The translations under genes and the position numbers were made by a program. 64,000 nt of DNA from DASUPK01 sp035456265 (GTDB taxonomy: Bacteria > Actinomycetota > Thermoleophilia > Solirubrobacterales > 70-9): positions 8,005 to 72,004 of the forward strand of contig DATIDP010000149.1 in the NCBI GenBank assembly GCA_035456265.1, read 5' to 3'. Positions 15,871-24,268 of the stretch are shown here, piece after piece (the first letter of the stretch is position 1; every line of letters starts with the position of its first letter). The notes under the pieces were generated by a model. The model was not told the DNA's origin and ran no database searches. It worked only from the letters and a program-made list of their open reading frames with translations.

Positions 15871-17214
15871 CTAGGGGCCCTCGGTCGCGGCCCGTCCCTC
15901 CGGGCGTCGGTGCAGGCGGCCCCCGTGCACCGAGCGCCTGCTCGCCGGCGCCGTGCGGATCTGGTTCTTCCCGGCCCTCTTCGCACGCAGCAGGGCCCGA
16001 TCCGCGCCATCGACGAGCGATTCCAGATCCTCGGCGGAGTCCGGGATCGTCGCGACTCCGACGCTGATCGTGACGCCCATCGTCCCGCCGTCACGCAGCG
16101 GGACCTCGGTGTCGCGGACCCGCTCGCGCAGGCGCTCGGCCAGGATCGTCGCGCCCTCGCCCTCGGTCTCGACCAGGATCAGCGCGAGCTCGTCCCCGCC
16201 GTAGCGCGCCGCCACGTCGATGTCCCGCGTGGCGTCCCTGACCAGATTCGAGACGGTTTCCAGCACGAGGTCGCCCTGGAGGTGTCCGAGCCGGTCGTTG
16301 ATGCGCTTGAAGTCATCGACGTCGAGGATGATCAGCGAGATCTCATGCCCGAAGCGGAGCGCGCGCGAGACCTCGCGATCGAGCGTCTCAGCCATGTGCC
16401 GGCGGTTCCAGAGCCCTGTCAGCGGGTCCGTCAGCGCTTCTTGCGCGATCCGCTCGTGCCGCCGTGTCAGCGTGCGCGCCAGGCCCCAGGCCAGGATCAC
16501 CGCGGCGACCAGGAACCAGATCATCACCGCCAGCGCGCCCTTGCCGACGCCGAGCACCCCTCCGCCCTTCGGAGGCCCCAGAAGCAAGAGACCCTCCTGG
16601 TCGCTCGGGTTCAGGGTGAGCGCGTGGCCCCGGTATTTCTTGCCCCCCGCGGTGAGGTCAGCCGTCTGGTCGGGCTGGAGCCTCTGCGAGGGCGGCTGCA
16701 CCGTCCCACCGAGGGTCTGCGCACCTCGGGTGACGACGACCTCCAGATCGGTCAGCGACTTGACCTGGCTGGCGTATTGGTCCGCGGTGGTCACCGATGC
16801 CAAGAGGCTGCCCACCGGCTGCGCCGTCTCGGTCAGTCCGACCCGCGAAAAGGCGACGGAACCGGGCGGGCCGGCGGCGGCGATCTCGTTGCCGACGTTG
16901 TCGTAGAGGAGGACACGTCCGGCCGGCGGCTGAGCGGCGGCCCGCTGCACGAAGGCCTGCTCGGCCGTCCGGTCGTGCGCCCGCAGGGCGGTGGCCAGAT
17001 CGGGAGTGCCGGCGAGGCTCTGCGCCTTCGATGCCGCCGCCGCGGTCTGCGAGCGGTAGACCGCGGTCGCCGTGCGCAGGCCCGCGGCGAGCCGCGCGTC
17101 CGCCTTGCCCCGCTGCGAATCCTCGCTGACGAACAGCAGAATTCCGATCAGTGCCAGCGTGGGCACGACCGCAATCAGAACCAAGAAGAGCGCCAGGCGC
17201 CGTCCGAAACTCAC
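15871..17214 (-). CDS. Membrane-bound diguanylate cyclase (GGDEF)
   Basis: The protein should make cyclic di-GMP from two GTP. Of its 447 residues, segment 7-29 and segment 228-246 span the membrane and enclose an external sensor region of about 195 residues (CHASE/double-Cache-like; ligand unknown). The catalytic domain (about 258-425) carries GGDEL at 339-343, with the metal-binding aspartate in LDVDDFKRIND. An RxxD inhibitory site (RDID, 330-333) sits five residues before GGDEL, so product feedback is likely. The start is GTG, nine bases after a TACGCT box. Confidence 0.92.
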   Translation of the reverse strand: MSFGRRLALFLVLIAVVPTLALIGILLFVSEDSQRGKADARLAAGLRTATAVYRSQTAAAASKAQSLAGTPDLATALRAHDRTAEQAFVQRAAAQPPAGRVLLYDNVGNEIAAAGPPGSVAFSRVGLTETAQPVGSLLASVTTADQYASQVKSLTDLEVVVTRGAQTLGGTVQPPSQRLQPDQTADLTAGGKKYRGHALTLNPSDQEGLLLLGPPKGGGVLGVGKGALAVMIWFLVAAVILAWGLARTLTRRHERIAQEALTDPLTGLWNRRHMAETLDREVSRALRFGHEISLIILDVDDFKRINDRLGHLQGDLVLETVSNLVRDATRDIDVAARYGGDELALILVETEGEGATILAERLRERVRDTEVPLRDGGTMGVTISVGVATIPDSAEDLESLVDGADRALLRAKRAGKNQIRTAPASRRSVHGGRLHRRPEGRAATEGP

Positions 17215-17223
17215 CCTCGCGAC

Positions 17224-17229
17224 AGCGTA
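17224..17229 (-). promoter_or_regulatory. -10 box TACGCT, leaderless type
   Basis: TACGCT on the minus strand is nine bases before the GTG at 17214; no ribosome binding site is seen. Confidence 0.4.
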
Positions 17230-17294
17230 TCCTTGACCTCCCTGCCGGTCCCTGCCAGGTGCAGCGACCGGTCGAACATATTTCCCACCACCGC

Positions 17295-17367
17295 GGGGCT
17301 ATAGCTCAGTTGGGAGAGCGCCTGGATCGCACCCAGGAGGTCGCCGGTTCGAGTCCGGCTAGCTCCA
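17295..17367 (+). tRNA. tRNA-Ala, anticodon CGC
   Basis: A 73-nt cloverleaf: acceptor GGGGCTA/TAGCTCC, D-arm GCTC..GAGC, anticodon stem CCTGG/CCAGG with loop ATCGCAC giving CGC, and T-arm GCCGG-TTCGAGT-CCGGC. CCA is not encoded: the discriminator A is followed at once by CTGCCC, the start of the hydrolase frame. A CATATT at 17277-17282 could be its -10. Confidence 0.96.
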
Positions 17368-17982
17368 CTGCCCGTCGAGATCGACACTCCCTCCGGTCCC
17401 GCCAGGGCGCACCTCACCGCGACCGGAGACGTCGGCGGTGCGGTCGTCCTCGGCCACGGAGCGGGCGGAGGCGTCGAGGCGCCCGATCTGGTCGCGGCGA
17501 GGGACGCGGCGGTCGGGGCGGGGTTCGCGGTCGCGCTCATCGAGCAGCCCTATCGCGTCGCGGGCAGGCGCTCGCCGGCTCCGGCCAAGAGGCTCGACGA
17601 AGCATGGGTCGCCGTCATCGAGCATCTCCGGGCCGACGCCTTCCAGGATCTGCCCCTGGTCGTCGGCGGACGATCACTGGGTGCTCGCGTCGCCTGTCGG
17701 ACGCTCGATCGGACCGGAGCGAAGGCGATCCTCTGCCTAGCCTTTCCACTCGTCCCTCCGCGCCGCGGAGACAAGCCTCCGCAGAGCCGCCTCCCCGAGC
17801 TCGAGACCGTCAACGTCCCCGTCCTCGTCGTGCAGGGCGAGAGCGACCGCTTCGGAATGCCCCCCGAGGGCCCCGGCAGGAGGGTCGTCAAGGTCCGGGG
17901 CGATCACGGTCTGAAGGCGGACAAGGAGGCGGTGGGCGAGGCCGTCGCGGCCTGGCTCGCCTCCCTCCCTATCTCCCGTTGA
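17368..17982 (+). CDS. Alpha/beta hydrolase (KANL3/Tex30-like) lacking a standard start codon
   Basis: This frame encodes about 204 residues of a compact hydrolase: LPVEIDTPSGPARAHL, the oxyanion strand VVLGHGAGGG, the nucleophile elbow GGRSLGAR, VPVLVVQGESDRFG with the acidic residue, and VRGDHGLKAD with the histidine. Nothing is missing from the fold. No ATG, GTG or TTG exists between the in-frame TAG at 17302 and the conserved N-terminus; the likely first codon is CTG 17368, immediately after the last tRNA base. RNA processing of the tRNA would leave this CTG at the 5' end. The 3' end overlaps the convergent lipoprotein gene by 14 bases. Substrate unknown. Confidence 0.75.
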   Translation: MPVEIDTPSGPARAHLTATGDVGGAVVLGHGAGGGVEAPDLVAARDAAVGAGFAVALIEQPYRVAGRRSPAPAKRLDEAWVAVIEHLRADAFQDLPLVVGGRSLGARVACRTLDRTGAKAILCLAFPLVPPRRGDKPPQSRLPELETVNVPVLVVQGESDRFGMPPEGPGRRVVKVRGDHGLKADKEAVGEAVAAWLASLPISR

Positions 17983-18961
17983 GCAGCTGAACCAGGCTCC
18001 CTCGGGCGATCGTCCCGAAGAAGAACCCCGCCCCTCCGACAGGACTGAGCTCGACCCGGACCACCTCGACCCCCTCGTAGGAGGTGCTCCGGACCTGCAC
18101 CCCGCTCACCATGCGGGACATCGGCTCTCCGGTGCGTGGATCCCGCGCTCCCGGAGCGAGCGAGGCCCTCAACCCCGCCTCGACCTGCCCCGCGCGCTCT
18201 GCCGTGCCGCCGAGCGCGCAGAGGACCTCGCGGTCGCGCTTCAGGCCCACGGCGACGAGCTCGATGCCCGTCTCGACCGAGAGCAGGAGCTTGTCCGGGA
18301 TCATCCGAGCCGCGACGACATCGCCGAGACAGTCGGCCGCGGCGCGGTAGATCCGCTGATCGATCAGCCGCCCGTTGCGCCCGAGCAGGGCGGCACGCGA
18401 GTTCTCGGAGATCGCGAGCACCGCGAAATCGGGCCCGAACGCGTCTCGCGCGCCCAGGCCGAGCACCCCCGAGCTCAGCAGCGGATCGGGCACCTGTGCA
18501 TAACCGCCGACATCGACGAGAACGACCCCATCCCCGGGTTTGCGGCGGCCGACGCCGGCGAGCGCCGCTCGCAGCCCTGGAGCGCCCGTTCCATCGATTC
18601 GCAGCCCGAAGGCGTAGGAGCCACCGACCGAGACGAGCCTGCGGGCGGCGAGCGGGTCCACACCGAACCGGCGGCGCAGCGTTGGAGCCGCCTCCACCAC
18701 GCTCTGAGCGTTGGGCCCCAGCGCTCGCGCCATCAGCTCGGGATCGAGGCCCGCCTGCCTGGCCAGCCGCGGCTCCGTCCAGCCGACCCCGAGCGACCCG
18801 TGCTCGCCGCCGCCGCCGATCTCGGCCAGCGTGGCCGCGAGCGGACCCGGTGGGATCGGGCGATCGGAATGATCACCGCAGGCGGTCAGGCAGACGCTCA
18901 GGATCGCGAGCGCAGTGCAGGCCCGGAGCCACACGGCTACCGGGCGCGAGCGAGCTCCCAC
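17969..18961 (-). CDS. Secreted lipoprotein of unknown function
   Basis: The 330-residue protein begins with a signal peptide ending in a lipobox (LTAC, with the lipidated Cys near residue 27), so it should be anchored outside the membrane. The rest is a mixed alpha/beta region with repeated short strands, two internal cysteines and a C-terminal SYEGVEVVRVELSPVGG segment. I do not recognise the family. Its start lies inside the end of the upstream M19-like gene (25-base overlap), pointing to one operon. Confidence 0.75.
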   Translation of the reverse strand: MGARSRPVAVWLRACTALAILSVCLTACGDHSDRPIPPGPLAATLAEIGGGGEHGSLGVGWTEPRLARQAGLDPELMARALGPNAQSVVEAAPTLRRRFGVDPLAARRLVSVGGSYAFGLRIDGTGAPGLRAALAGVGRRKPGDGVVLVDVGGYAQVPDPLLSSGVLGLGARDAFGPDFAVLAISENSRAALLGRNGRLIDQRIYRAAADCLGDVVAARMIPDKLLLSVETGIELVAVGLKRDREVLCALGGTAERAGQVEAGLRASLAPGARDPRTGEPMSRMVSGVQVRSTSYEGVEVVRVELSPVGGAGFFFGTIARGSLVQLLNGR

Positions 18962-21009
18962 GTCCGCAGGTAGGCCTCGGCCGACCGGAAGAGGGAGCGC
19001 AGGGCCGGCCGGCCGCCGTGCTGGTCCATGTCGGCCAGCAGATCCGCGATCAGGCCGTAGTGCGCGACGCCGTCCGTGTTCAGGTCGAAGGTCCGGCTGC
19101 CGCTCCGCTCGCGCCGGAAGGTCACCTTGCCGAGGAAGGAGGGGAACGGGTAGACGAGCGGCGCCTGCGCCGCGTCCCCGCGCGGGCCCGGCAGCGACGC
19201 GAACCCGCCGGTGTCGGTCCCGAGACCGACCCCGAAGTAGCGGCCCTTCGCTCGATCAGGCTTGAACGCCTCGATCTTCGCCGCGAGGCCGGTCGCCGTG
19301 TCGGGCGTCGCCGCAGCGATTCCGCCGAGCTTGTAGAGCAGCTTGAGCTGTCCGGGGGTCCAGGCTCCCCCCGTCCCCGTATGGCTCGAGACCAGCGGGT
19401 ACCGGCGCCGCTTAGCGATCCGCAGCACCGCCTCCCGTGCCCACTCGCTCATGTGATCCACCTCGATCAGCATGTGGTTGGCGATCAGCCGCTTGATCAG
19501 GTACTTGCCGAGCGGCGTGAGACCGTTCGTGTTGCACTGGGGGCCGGGGGGATAGGTCGGCATCCCAGCCTGCGCGAGCGGCGCCGCGGCGGGGAAGAGA
19601 GAGGCGAGCACCCCGAGCTCGAGCGGACCGAGGGTCCGAAGCTCCTCGCCCTGGCCGGGCTCCGGGCACGGCCCCGTGCGGAAGTAGTGGCCGGTCTGGA
19701 ACGCCTCGAGGAGATTGATGAACGTGCCCTTGTCGCCCCCCTCGAGCGCCGAGCCGCCGAACGCGTTGTCGGTCCAGTGCATCGGGAACACGCCCCTCAC
19801 CCCAAGCCGGCGGGCGTTGCGGATCCCGCGGTCGATGTCCTTCCGGCCGCACTGGGGCACGCCGTTGCGCTCGCTGCAGCCGAACAGATTCGATGACTCG
19901 ATCCCGATCACCACGGCCAGCCTGCCCCGCTCGATCGCGCTGCGGGCCTGCCTGGGCGTGTAGACGAGCCGGAACCAGCCCTTTCCCTTGCCGCCCGCCT
20001 GCGCGTCGACGTAGCCCTGCAGGCCACGAAGCGTCTGGATCTGCTGGCGAACGGCCTCCGTCTCATCACAGGGGTGCACCTTGCGCGGCTCGATCTCGCA
20101 GATCGGCTGGTCCTCGACGGTCTGGGCGACCACCAGGCGCTCGCCCGCCATCCAGGCCCGCTTCAGCCAGACGTAGTAGGTCTGCTGATGGGTGATCGTG
20201 TCGCTGACCGGCCAGCCGGCGAACGTCGGCCAGCCGTGGGTGTCGTGCGTGCCGAAGGGAAGGCCGGTGCGGAGCAGGTTGCCGGTGATGTCCTCGCTCC
20301 CGTCCGCGCCGTGAACGCCGGCATCGTGGCCGAGCGCCTCGCTGATCCCGTACCGATCGAAGGGCTCGCCGTAGATCACGGCGCCGCCGGCCCGCTGGTT
20401 CGCGGTGATGTGCACGTGGAGGTCAGCGAAGCCGCGGACGTTTCCCTTGCGGTCGGTGCCGCGGAACGGTCTCCCCGTTGCGCCCACGTCGGCCTCGGGG
20501 AAGGGGTTGCAGCCCCGCGTGCGGCTGAGTCGAAACGGCGCGACGGGGCCGCCTGCTCGGGGAGAGATCAGGGCGAGCTCGCCGGAGCGGGAGATGCCAA
20601 GCTGGCGCCCGGCGGCAACGGAGAACAGGGCCGCCCTCCGCCTCGAGAGGTAAGCCACGGACCACTGTGCTGCCGGACCGGGGGTCTCTGCGCGCCCGAC
20701 CGAGCCGTCGGGGTTGACGGCGAGCAGCCGGCCACCCTGGTCCTGAGGCAGAAAGGACCCCAGCGTCACGGGCTTCCAGAAGAACGCGGCGGCCGTCGAC
20801 TTGCTCGGCTGGTCAACCCGATAGGTATCGCCGGTCACGCCGACGAAGCGGCCCGTCTCGGAGGAGCGCAGCGCGAAGCAGGAGTTGGCCAGATGGACCG
20901 ACTTGATCCCCTTCCTCGGGGGAGTGGCCGGCGCGGTCGCCACGAGTCCCAGCGCCCAGGTCACAGCGCCGAGGATCAGGCATCCGGTCATGCGGCGGCG
21001 CATCAGCAC
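18937..21009 (-). CDS. Large secreted M19/dipeptidase-like amidohydrolase
   Basis: A 690-residue exported protein. After a signal peptide (about 8-27) comes a region of about 120 residues rich in SETGRFVGV- and GRLLAVNPDGS-type turns, which looks like a beta-trefoil or similar sugar-binding fold. A TIM-barrel hydrolase follows: GFADLHVHITANQRAG (HxH metal site), VVIGIESSNLFG, FPMHWTDNAFGG, IEVDHMSEWAREAVL, PLVSSHTGTGG and GLGTDTGGF. These resemble membrane dipeptidases (M19), but the length and inserts exceed the usual 350-400 residues. Substrate is unknown. The downstream lipoprotein gene overlaps it. Confidence 0.78.
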   Translation of the reverse strand: MLMRRRMTGCLILGAVTWALGLVATAPATPPRKGIKSVHLANSCFALRSSETGRFVGVTGDTYRVDQPSKSTAAAFFWKPVTLGSFLPQDQGGRLLAVNPDGSVGRAETPGPAAQWSVAYLSRRRAALFSVAAGRQLGISRSGELALISPRAGGPVAPFRLSRTRGCNPFPEADVGATGRPFRGTDRKGNVRGFADLHVHITANQRAGGAVIYGEPFDRYGISEALGHDAGVHGADGSEDITGNLLRTGLPFGTHDTHGWPTFAGWPVSDTITHQQTYYVWLKRAWMAGERLVVAQTVEDQPICEIEPRKVHPCDETEAVRQQIQTLRGLQGYVDAQAGGKGKGWFRLVYTPRQARSAIERGRLAVVIGIESSNLFGCSERNGVPQCGRKDIDRGIRNARRLGVRGVFPMHWTDNAFGGSALEGGDKGTFINLLEAFQTGHYFRTGPCPEPGQGEELRTLGPLELGVLASLFPAAAPLAQAGMPTYPPGPQCNTNGLTPLGKYLIKRLIANHMLIEVDHMSEWAREAVLRIAKRRRYPLVSSHTGTGGAWTPGQLKLLYKLGGIAAATPDTATGLAAKIEAFKPDRAKGRYFGVGLGTDTGGFASLPGPRGDAAQAPLVYPFPSFLGKVTFRRERSGSRTFDLNTDGVAHYGLIADLLADMDQHGGRPALRSLFRSAEAYLRTWELARAR

Positions 21010-21044
21010 CGAACTAAATCACTCCGCACCTGCCCAGCTCCCGC

Positions 21045-22097
21045 TCAGGCGTGGAGCTCGGCCAATCGCTCGCCCTCCTCGCGCAGGTCTCGCTTCGCAG
21101 CGGCGTCGAGCTTGCCGAAGGGCTTCGTCCTGACCCTTCCCCTCTCGTAGCGCCAGGTTCCCGCCACCCGTCCATCGACGAGGAAGGTCGCGACCGACTG
21201 CGGCGTCCTGGAGTTGAAGACCTTGGGCCGGTGCTGCTCGGGCAGGATCCCCGTGCGGCGGGCGTGAACCAGAAGGCTCGCGTCCCAGGTCGGCAGGAAG
21301 CGGACGGGCGCCGGCGTCTCCGGGTCGGGGAGCGGCAGCCGGGGAAGGTCGAGCAGCTCGGCCCCGTCCTCGGCCTCGAAGCGGCGCAGTCCGATCCGCT
21401 CCAGCACCGGGGCGACTCGCTTCGGCGGCAGGCCCGCCCAGTTGGTGATCTCCTCGAGCGTCGAGGGACCGAAGCCGCCCAGGTATCGCTTGACGAGCAG
21501 CTCTATCCCGTCCTCCTCTCCGAGCTTCGCGGGAGGCGGACCGAGCCAGTGCTCGGCCGCGGCGTAGAGGTCCGCGCGGCGGCGCTCCCAGGTGCCGGAG
21601 GGCGGCACCCTGACCAGGTCGAGCCACATGTTCACGCCGTTGGTGATCACGCTGTCCGAGCCGAGCAGCTCGTGGATCTCCTTGCGGCTCATCGTCCCGT
21701 CGCCGAGGCGGCCCCGAAGCTTGCGCGCCGCGGTGGAGACCTGCTTGGCGCTGTAGCCAAGTCGCGCCCTGCCATCGACCCAGGCCTCACGCCGAGATCT
21801 CCTGATCCCGATCCCCATCGGCCAGTAATCGGACCTGGAGACCAGATGGATGGTCGCCCGCATCAGCGTCGCCTGGACGACTCCGCGGCGCTCCAGGGCA
21901 CGATCCAGCTGAGCGCGCTCGAAACCCTCCAGACGCGACCAGAGGCCGATGTACATAGAGGGCGCGTACTGGGCCTGCAGGCCGCCCATGCGATCGAGGA
22001 CCTTGGGGATCGCCGCCGCGCTGCGCTCGAGCAGCAGCTGCCGTGCCAGGAGGGCGCGATTGAGCTCTCCCTGGGTGAGTGTCCGCCCCGCGGCCAT
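21045..22097 (-). CDS. AlkZ-like winged-helix DNA glycosylase family protein
   Basis: The 350 residues match the AlkZ/HTH_42 family, whose studied members remove bulky or crosslinking DNA lesions. The QxQ catalytic signature is present as LQAQYAPSMY near residue 40. Other family landmarks are LMRATIHLVSRSDYWP, a winged-helix segment GFGPSTLEEITNWAGL, and FLPTWDASLLVHAR. It is a single gene, divergent from amt. The ATG follows TAGCCT by six bases. The exact lesion is not predictable. Confidence 0.85.
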   Translation of the reverse strand: MAAGRTLTQGELNRALLARQLLLERSAAAIPKVLDRMGGLQAQYAPSMYIGLWSRLEGFERAQLDRALERRGVVQATLMRATIHLVSRSDYWPMGIGIRRSRREAWVDGRARLGYSAKQVSTAARKLRGRLGDGTMSRKEIHELLGSDSVITNGVNMWLDLVRVPPSGTWERRRADLYAAAEHWLGPPPAKLGEEDGIELLVKRYLGGFGPSTLEEITNWAGLPPKRVAPVLERIGLRRFEAEDGAELLDLPRLPLPDPETPAPVRFLPTWDASLLVHARRTGILPEQHRPKVFNSRTPQSVATFLVDGRVAGTWRYERGRVRTKPFGKLDAAAKRDLREEGERLAELHA

Positions 22098-22103
22098 GCG
22101 CGC

Positions 22104-22109
22104 AGGCTA
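22104..22109 (-). promoter_or_regulatory. -10 box TAGCCT, leaderless type, for the AlkZ-like gene
   Basis: TAGCCT on the minus strand is six bases before the ATG at 22097. Confidence 0.45.
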
Positions 22110-22236
22110 TTGGGCCGTTGAGCGGGGGCTTGCGGACTCTCGGGTTATGCGTGATCTGCAGGCGTTTCGACCGTCCGGCGAAATCGTCCCACCCGTTTTC
22201 CGACAGTGGTCCAAAGAATCGCCGCCGGGCCGTTCA

Positions 22237-22282
22237 TACCGTGCTAACCGACGCAAACCGCGACCGCCCGAGGCTGCCTCGG
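22237..22282 (+). promoter_or_regulatory. Possible amt promoter (-10 TACCGT) and leader hairpin
   Basis: TACCGT at 22237-22242 could start a leader of about 55 nt. CCGAGG-CTG-CCTCGG (22268-22282) forms a perfect six-base stem just before the purine-rich ribosome binding site. No -35 or nitrogen-regulator site was recognised. Confidence 0.3.
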
Positions 22283-22303
22283 CGGGCATGGAAAGGAACG
22301 GAA

Positions 22304-23767
22304 ATGAGTCGAAAGTTGCTCTGGGCTCTGGCCCTCGCAGGGGTTCTGGTGCTCGCGCTGCCGACCGCGGCGTTCGCCCAGGACCCGACGCTGGACGACA
22401 CGATCTCATCGCTCAACACGATGTGGGTCATCGTCGCCGGCGTGCTCGTGATGTTCATGCAGGCGGGGTTCGCCCTGCTGGAAATCGGGTTCTCGCGAAT
22501 GAAGAACGCGGGAGCGGGGATCGCCAAGATCCTGGTCAACTACTCGATCGCCTCCATCGCCTACTGGGCGGTTGGGTTCGCGCTCGCCTTCGGCGGCGCC
22601 GGAGCGATCGCCGGCACGCACGGGTTCTTCCTCAACGTGAGCGGGGATCCGGCTCAGGCGGCATCGCAGATTCCGCTGCTGGGCGTCGCCAACATCAGCC
22701 CGGCGGCCCTGCTGTTCTTCCAGTTCGTCTTCTGCGCCGTCTCCCTGGCGATCATCTGGGGAACGACGCTGGAGCGGATCAAGTTCGCCGCCTATGTGAT
22801 CTACGCGATCATCTTCAGCGCGCTGATCTATCCGATCATCAGCCACTGGATCTTCGGTGGTGGCTGGCTGCAGGCGAACCTCGGTATGCAGGACTTCGCC
22901 GGATCGACGGTGGTCCACCTGATCGGCGCGACCGGAGCGTTCGCGGCCCTGCTGCTGCTCGGCGCGCGTCGCGGCAAGTTCGGGCCTGACGGCAGGCCGC
23001 GAGCGATCCCGGGCCATTCCATGCCGTTGGTGGGTCTCGGCATTCTGATCCTCTGGCTCGGCTGGTTCGGGTTCAACCCGGGCTCGACCCTGGGGGCCCT
23101 GGGAAACCGGTTCGCCGAGGTCGCCCTGGTGACCAACCTGGCGGCCGCCGCCGGCGTGATCACCGCGGTGGCGACGATGTACTTGATGCGAAAGACCATC
23201 GACATCGGGATGGCCGGCAACGGCGCCATCGCTGGTCTGGTCGCGATCACGGCCCCGTCCGGATACGTCGAGTTCTGGGCCGCCCCGATCATCGGCGCGA
23301 TCGCGGGTGTGGTCGTGGTCCTCGGCGTCCTGACCATCGACAAGTACCTCGACGACCCGGTTGGCGCGCTCTCCGCTCACGGCCTGGCGGGCATCGTGGG
23401 CACGCTCTGCTGCGGGATCTTCACCTCCCCGCGGCTGGCGGAGCTCAACGGCGTCGGCGATCCGGGTCTCTGGTACAGCGGCAGCTTCCACCAGCTGGGC
23501 ATTCAGGCGCTGGGGATCGCGGTCGCGTTCGTCTCGGTGTTCGTGGTCTCATACGCGGTGTTCTTCGCGATCAAGCACACGATCGGTCTCCGCGTCACGC
23601 CCGAGGAAGAGGACGCCGGGCTCGACATCTCCGAGCACGGCATGTACGGCTACCCCGAGCAGTTCATCCCGCAACCCGAGTACCCGGGTGCGGCGAGCGG
23701 GCCTCTGCCCGTTGGCCAGCCCGCTCTCGGCACCACGGCGATGACCGCGGACGCCAACGCCAAGTGA
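22304..23767 (+). CDS. amt: Ammonium transporter
   Basis: Amt trimers conduct ammonium. The 487-residue protein has a signal peptide (1-25, ending AAFAQ), then eleven hydrophobic segments with family motifs GFALLEIGFSRMKNAG, STVVHLIGATGAF (first pore histidine), WFGFNPGST and DPVGALSAHGLAGIVGT (second pore region). A Pro/Gly-rich cytoplasmic tail of about 50 residues follows. ATG 22304 sits behind GGAAAGGAACGGAA; the longer upstream frame has no signal peptide at its start. glnK follows 10 bases later, and PII proteins block Amt channels. Confidence 0.96.
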   Translation: MSRKLLWALALAGVLVLALPTAAFAQDPTLDDTISSLNTMWVIVAGVLVMFMQAGFALLEIGFSRMKNAGAGIAKILVNYSIASIAYWAVGFALAFGGAGAIAGTHGFFLNVSGDPAQAASQIPLLGVANISPAALLFFQFVFCAVSLAIIWGTTLERIKFAAYVIYAIIFSALIYPIISHWIFGGGWLQANLGMQDFAGSTVVHLIGATGAFAALLLLGARRGKFGPDGRPRAIPGHSMPLVGLGILILWLGWFGFNPGSTLGALGNRFAEVALVTNLAAAAGVITAVATMYLMRKTIDIGMAGNGAIAGLVAITAPSGYVEFWAAPIIGAIAGVVVVLGVLTIDKYLDDPVGALSAHGLAGIVGTLCCGIFTSPRLAELNGVGDPGLWYSGSFHQLGIQALGIAVAFVSVFVVSYAVFFAIKHTIGLRVTPEEEDAGLDISEHGMYGYPEQFIPQPEYPGAASGPLPVGQPALGTTAMTADANAK

Positions 23768-23777
23768 GGAGGTGAAC

Positions 23778-24146
23778 ATGAAGAAGATCGAAGCATTCAT
23801 CCGCCACGAGGCGTTCGAGCCGATCCGGACCGAGCTGCTCGACAAGGGATTCCCCTCCCTGTCGATCGGCGAGGTGAAGGGGTCCGGGCGCCAGAAGGGT
23901 GTCGTCGAGACCTATCGCGGCTCGAGTCTGACCGTCAACGTGCGACCGAAGCTCAAGGTGGAGGTCGTGGTTGAGGACAAGGACAAGGGCCTGGTCGTCG
24001 AGACGATCCTCAAGCACGCCCGGACGGGCGACGTCGGGGACGGGAAGATCTTCGTCCTGCCGGTGGAGGAGGCGATACGCATCCGCACCGGCGAGGAGGG
24101 AGAGGAGGTGCTGCAAGCGCACCAGGAAGAGGAAATTCCCGCCTGA
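23778..24146 (+). CDS. glnK: PII signal transduction protein
   Basis: PII trimers sense ATP/ADP and 2-oxoglutarate and gate Amt. The 122 residues align with GlnB/GlnK throughout: EVKGSGRQKG at the T-loop base, the Lys58 equivalent in VRPKLKVEV, TGDVGDGKIFV in the B-loop and IRIRTGE. The T-loop reads TYRGSSL, so residue 51, usually the modified tyrosine, is leucine; Tyr46 and Ser49 are present. Thus uridylylation or adenylylation at Tyr51 is impossible. A strong GAGGAGGTGA overlaps the amt stop and fixes ATG 23778. The protein has a ten-residue acidic C-terminal extension. Confidence 0.95.
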   Translation: MKKIEAFIRHEAFEPIRTELLDKGFPSLSIGEVKGSGRQKGVVETYRGSSLTVNVRPKLKVEVVVEDKDKGLVVETILKHARTGDVGDGKIFVLPVEEAIRIRTGEEGEEVLQAHQEEEIPA

Positions 24147-24163
24147 CGCGGGCTGTCTGGAGT

Positions 24164-24196
24164 CACGAGGGCCGGGCCACGCGCCCGGCCCTCGTG
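24164..24196 (+). terminator. Strong 14-bp hairpin after amt-glnK
   Basis: 24164-24177 and 24183-24196 are perfectly complementary (CACGAGGGCCGGGC against GCCCGGCCCTCGTG) around a five-base loop. It begins 18 bases after the glnK stop. Only two Ts follow (CGTTCC), typical of GC-rich actinobacterial terminators. Confidence 0.85.
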
Positions 24197-24254
24197 CGTT
24201 CCGGGGGGCCGATTCGCCTGAACGCCGGCTGGCTCGGCGGGGTGCGACGGTCAA

Positions 24255-24260
24255 TACCCT
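24255..24260 (+). promoter_or_regulatory. -10 box TACCCT, leaderless type, for metF
   Basis: TACCCT is eight bases before the ATG at 24269; no ribosome binding site is present. Confidence 0.45.
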
Positions 24261-24268
24261 TCCCTGCA

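Noticed and set aside
12882..17367. tRNA-Ala genes as integration sites of a mobile element
   Set aside because: No integrase, no direct repeat of the tRNA 3' end and no phage-like genes lie nearby.
17151..17990. Arg-rich 279-residue plus-strand frame across tRNA-Ala and the hydrolase region
   Set aside because: It has shadow composition and passes through the tRNA. The other plus frame (17368-17982) encodes a recognisable hydrolase.
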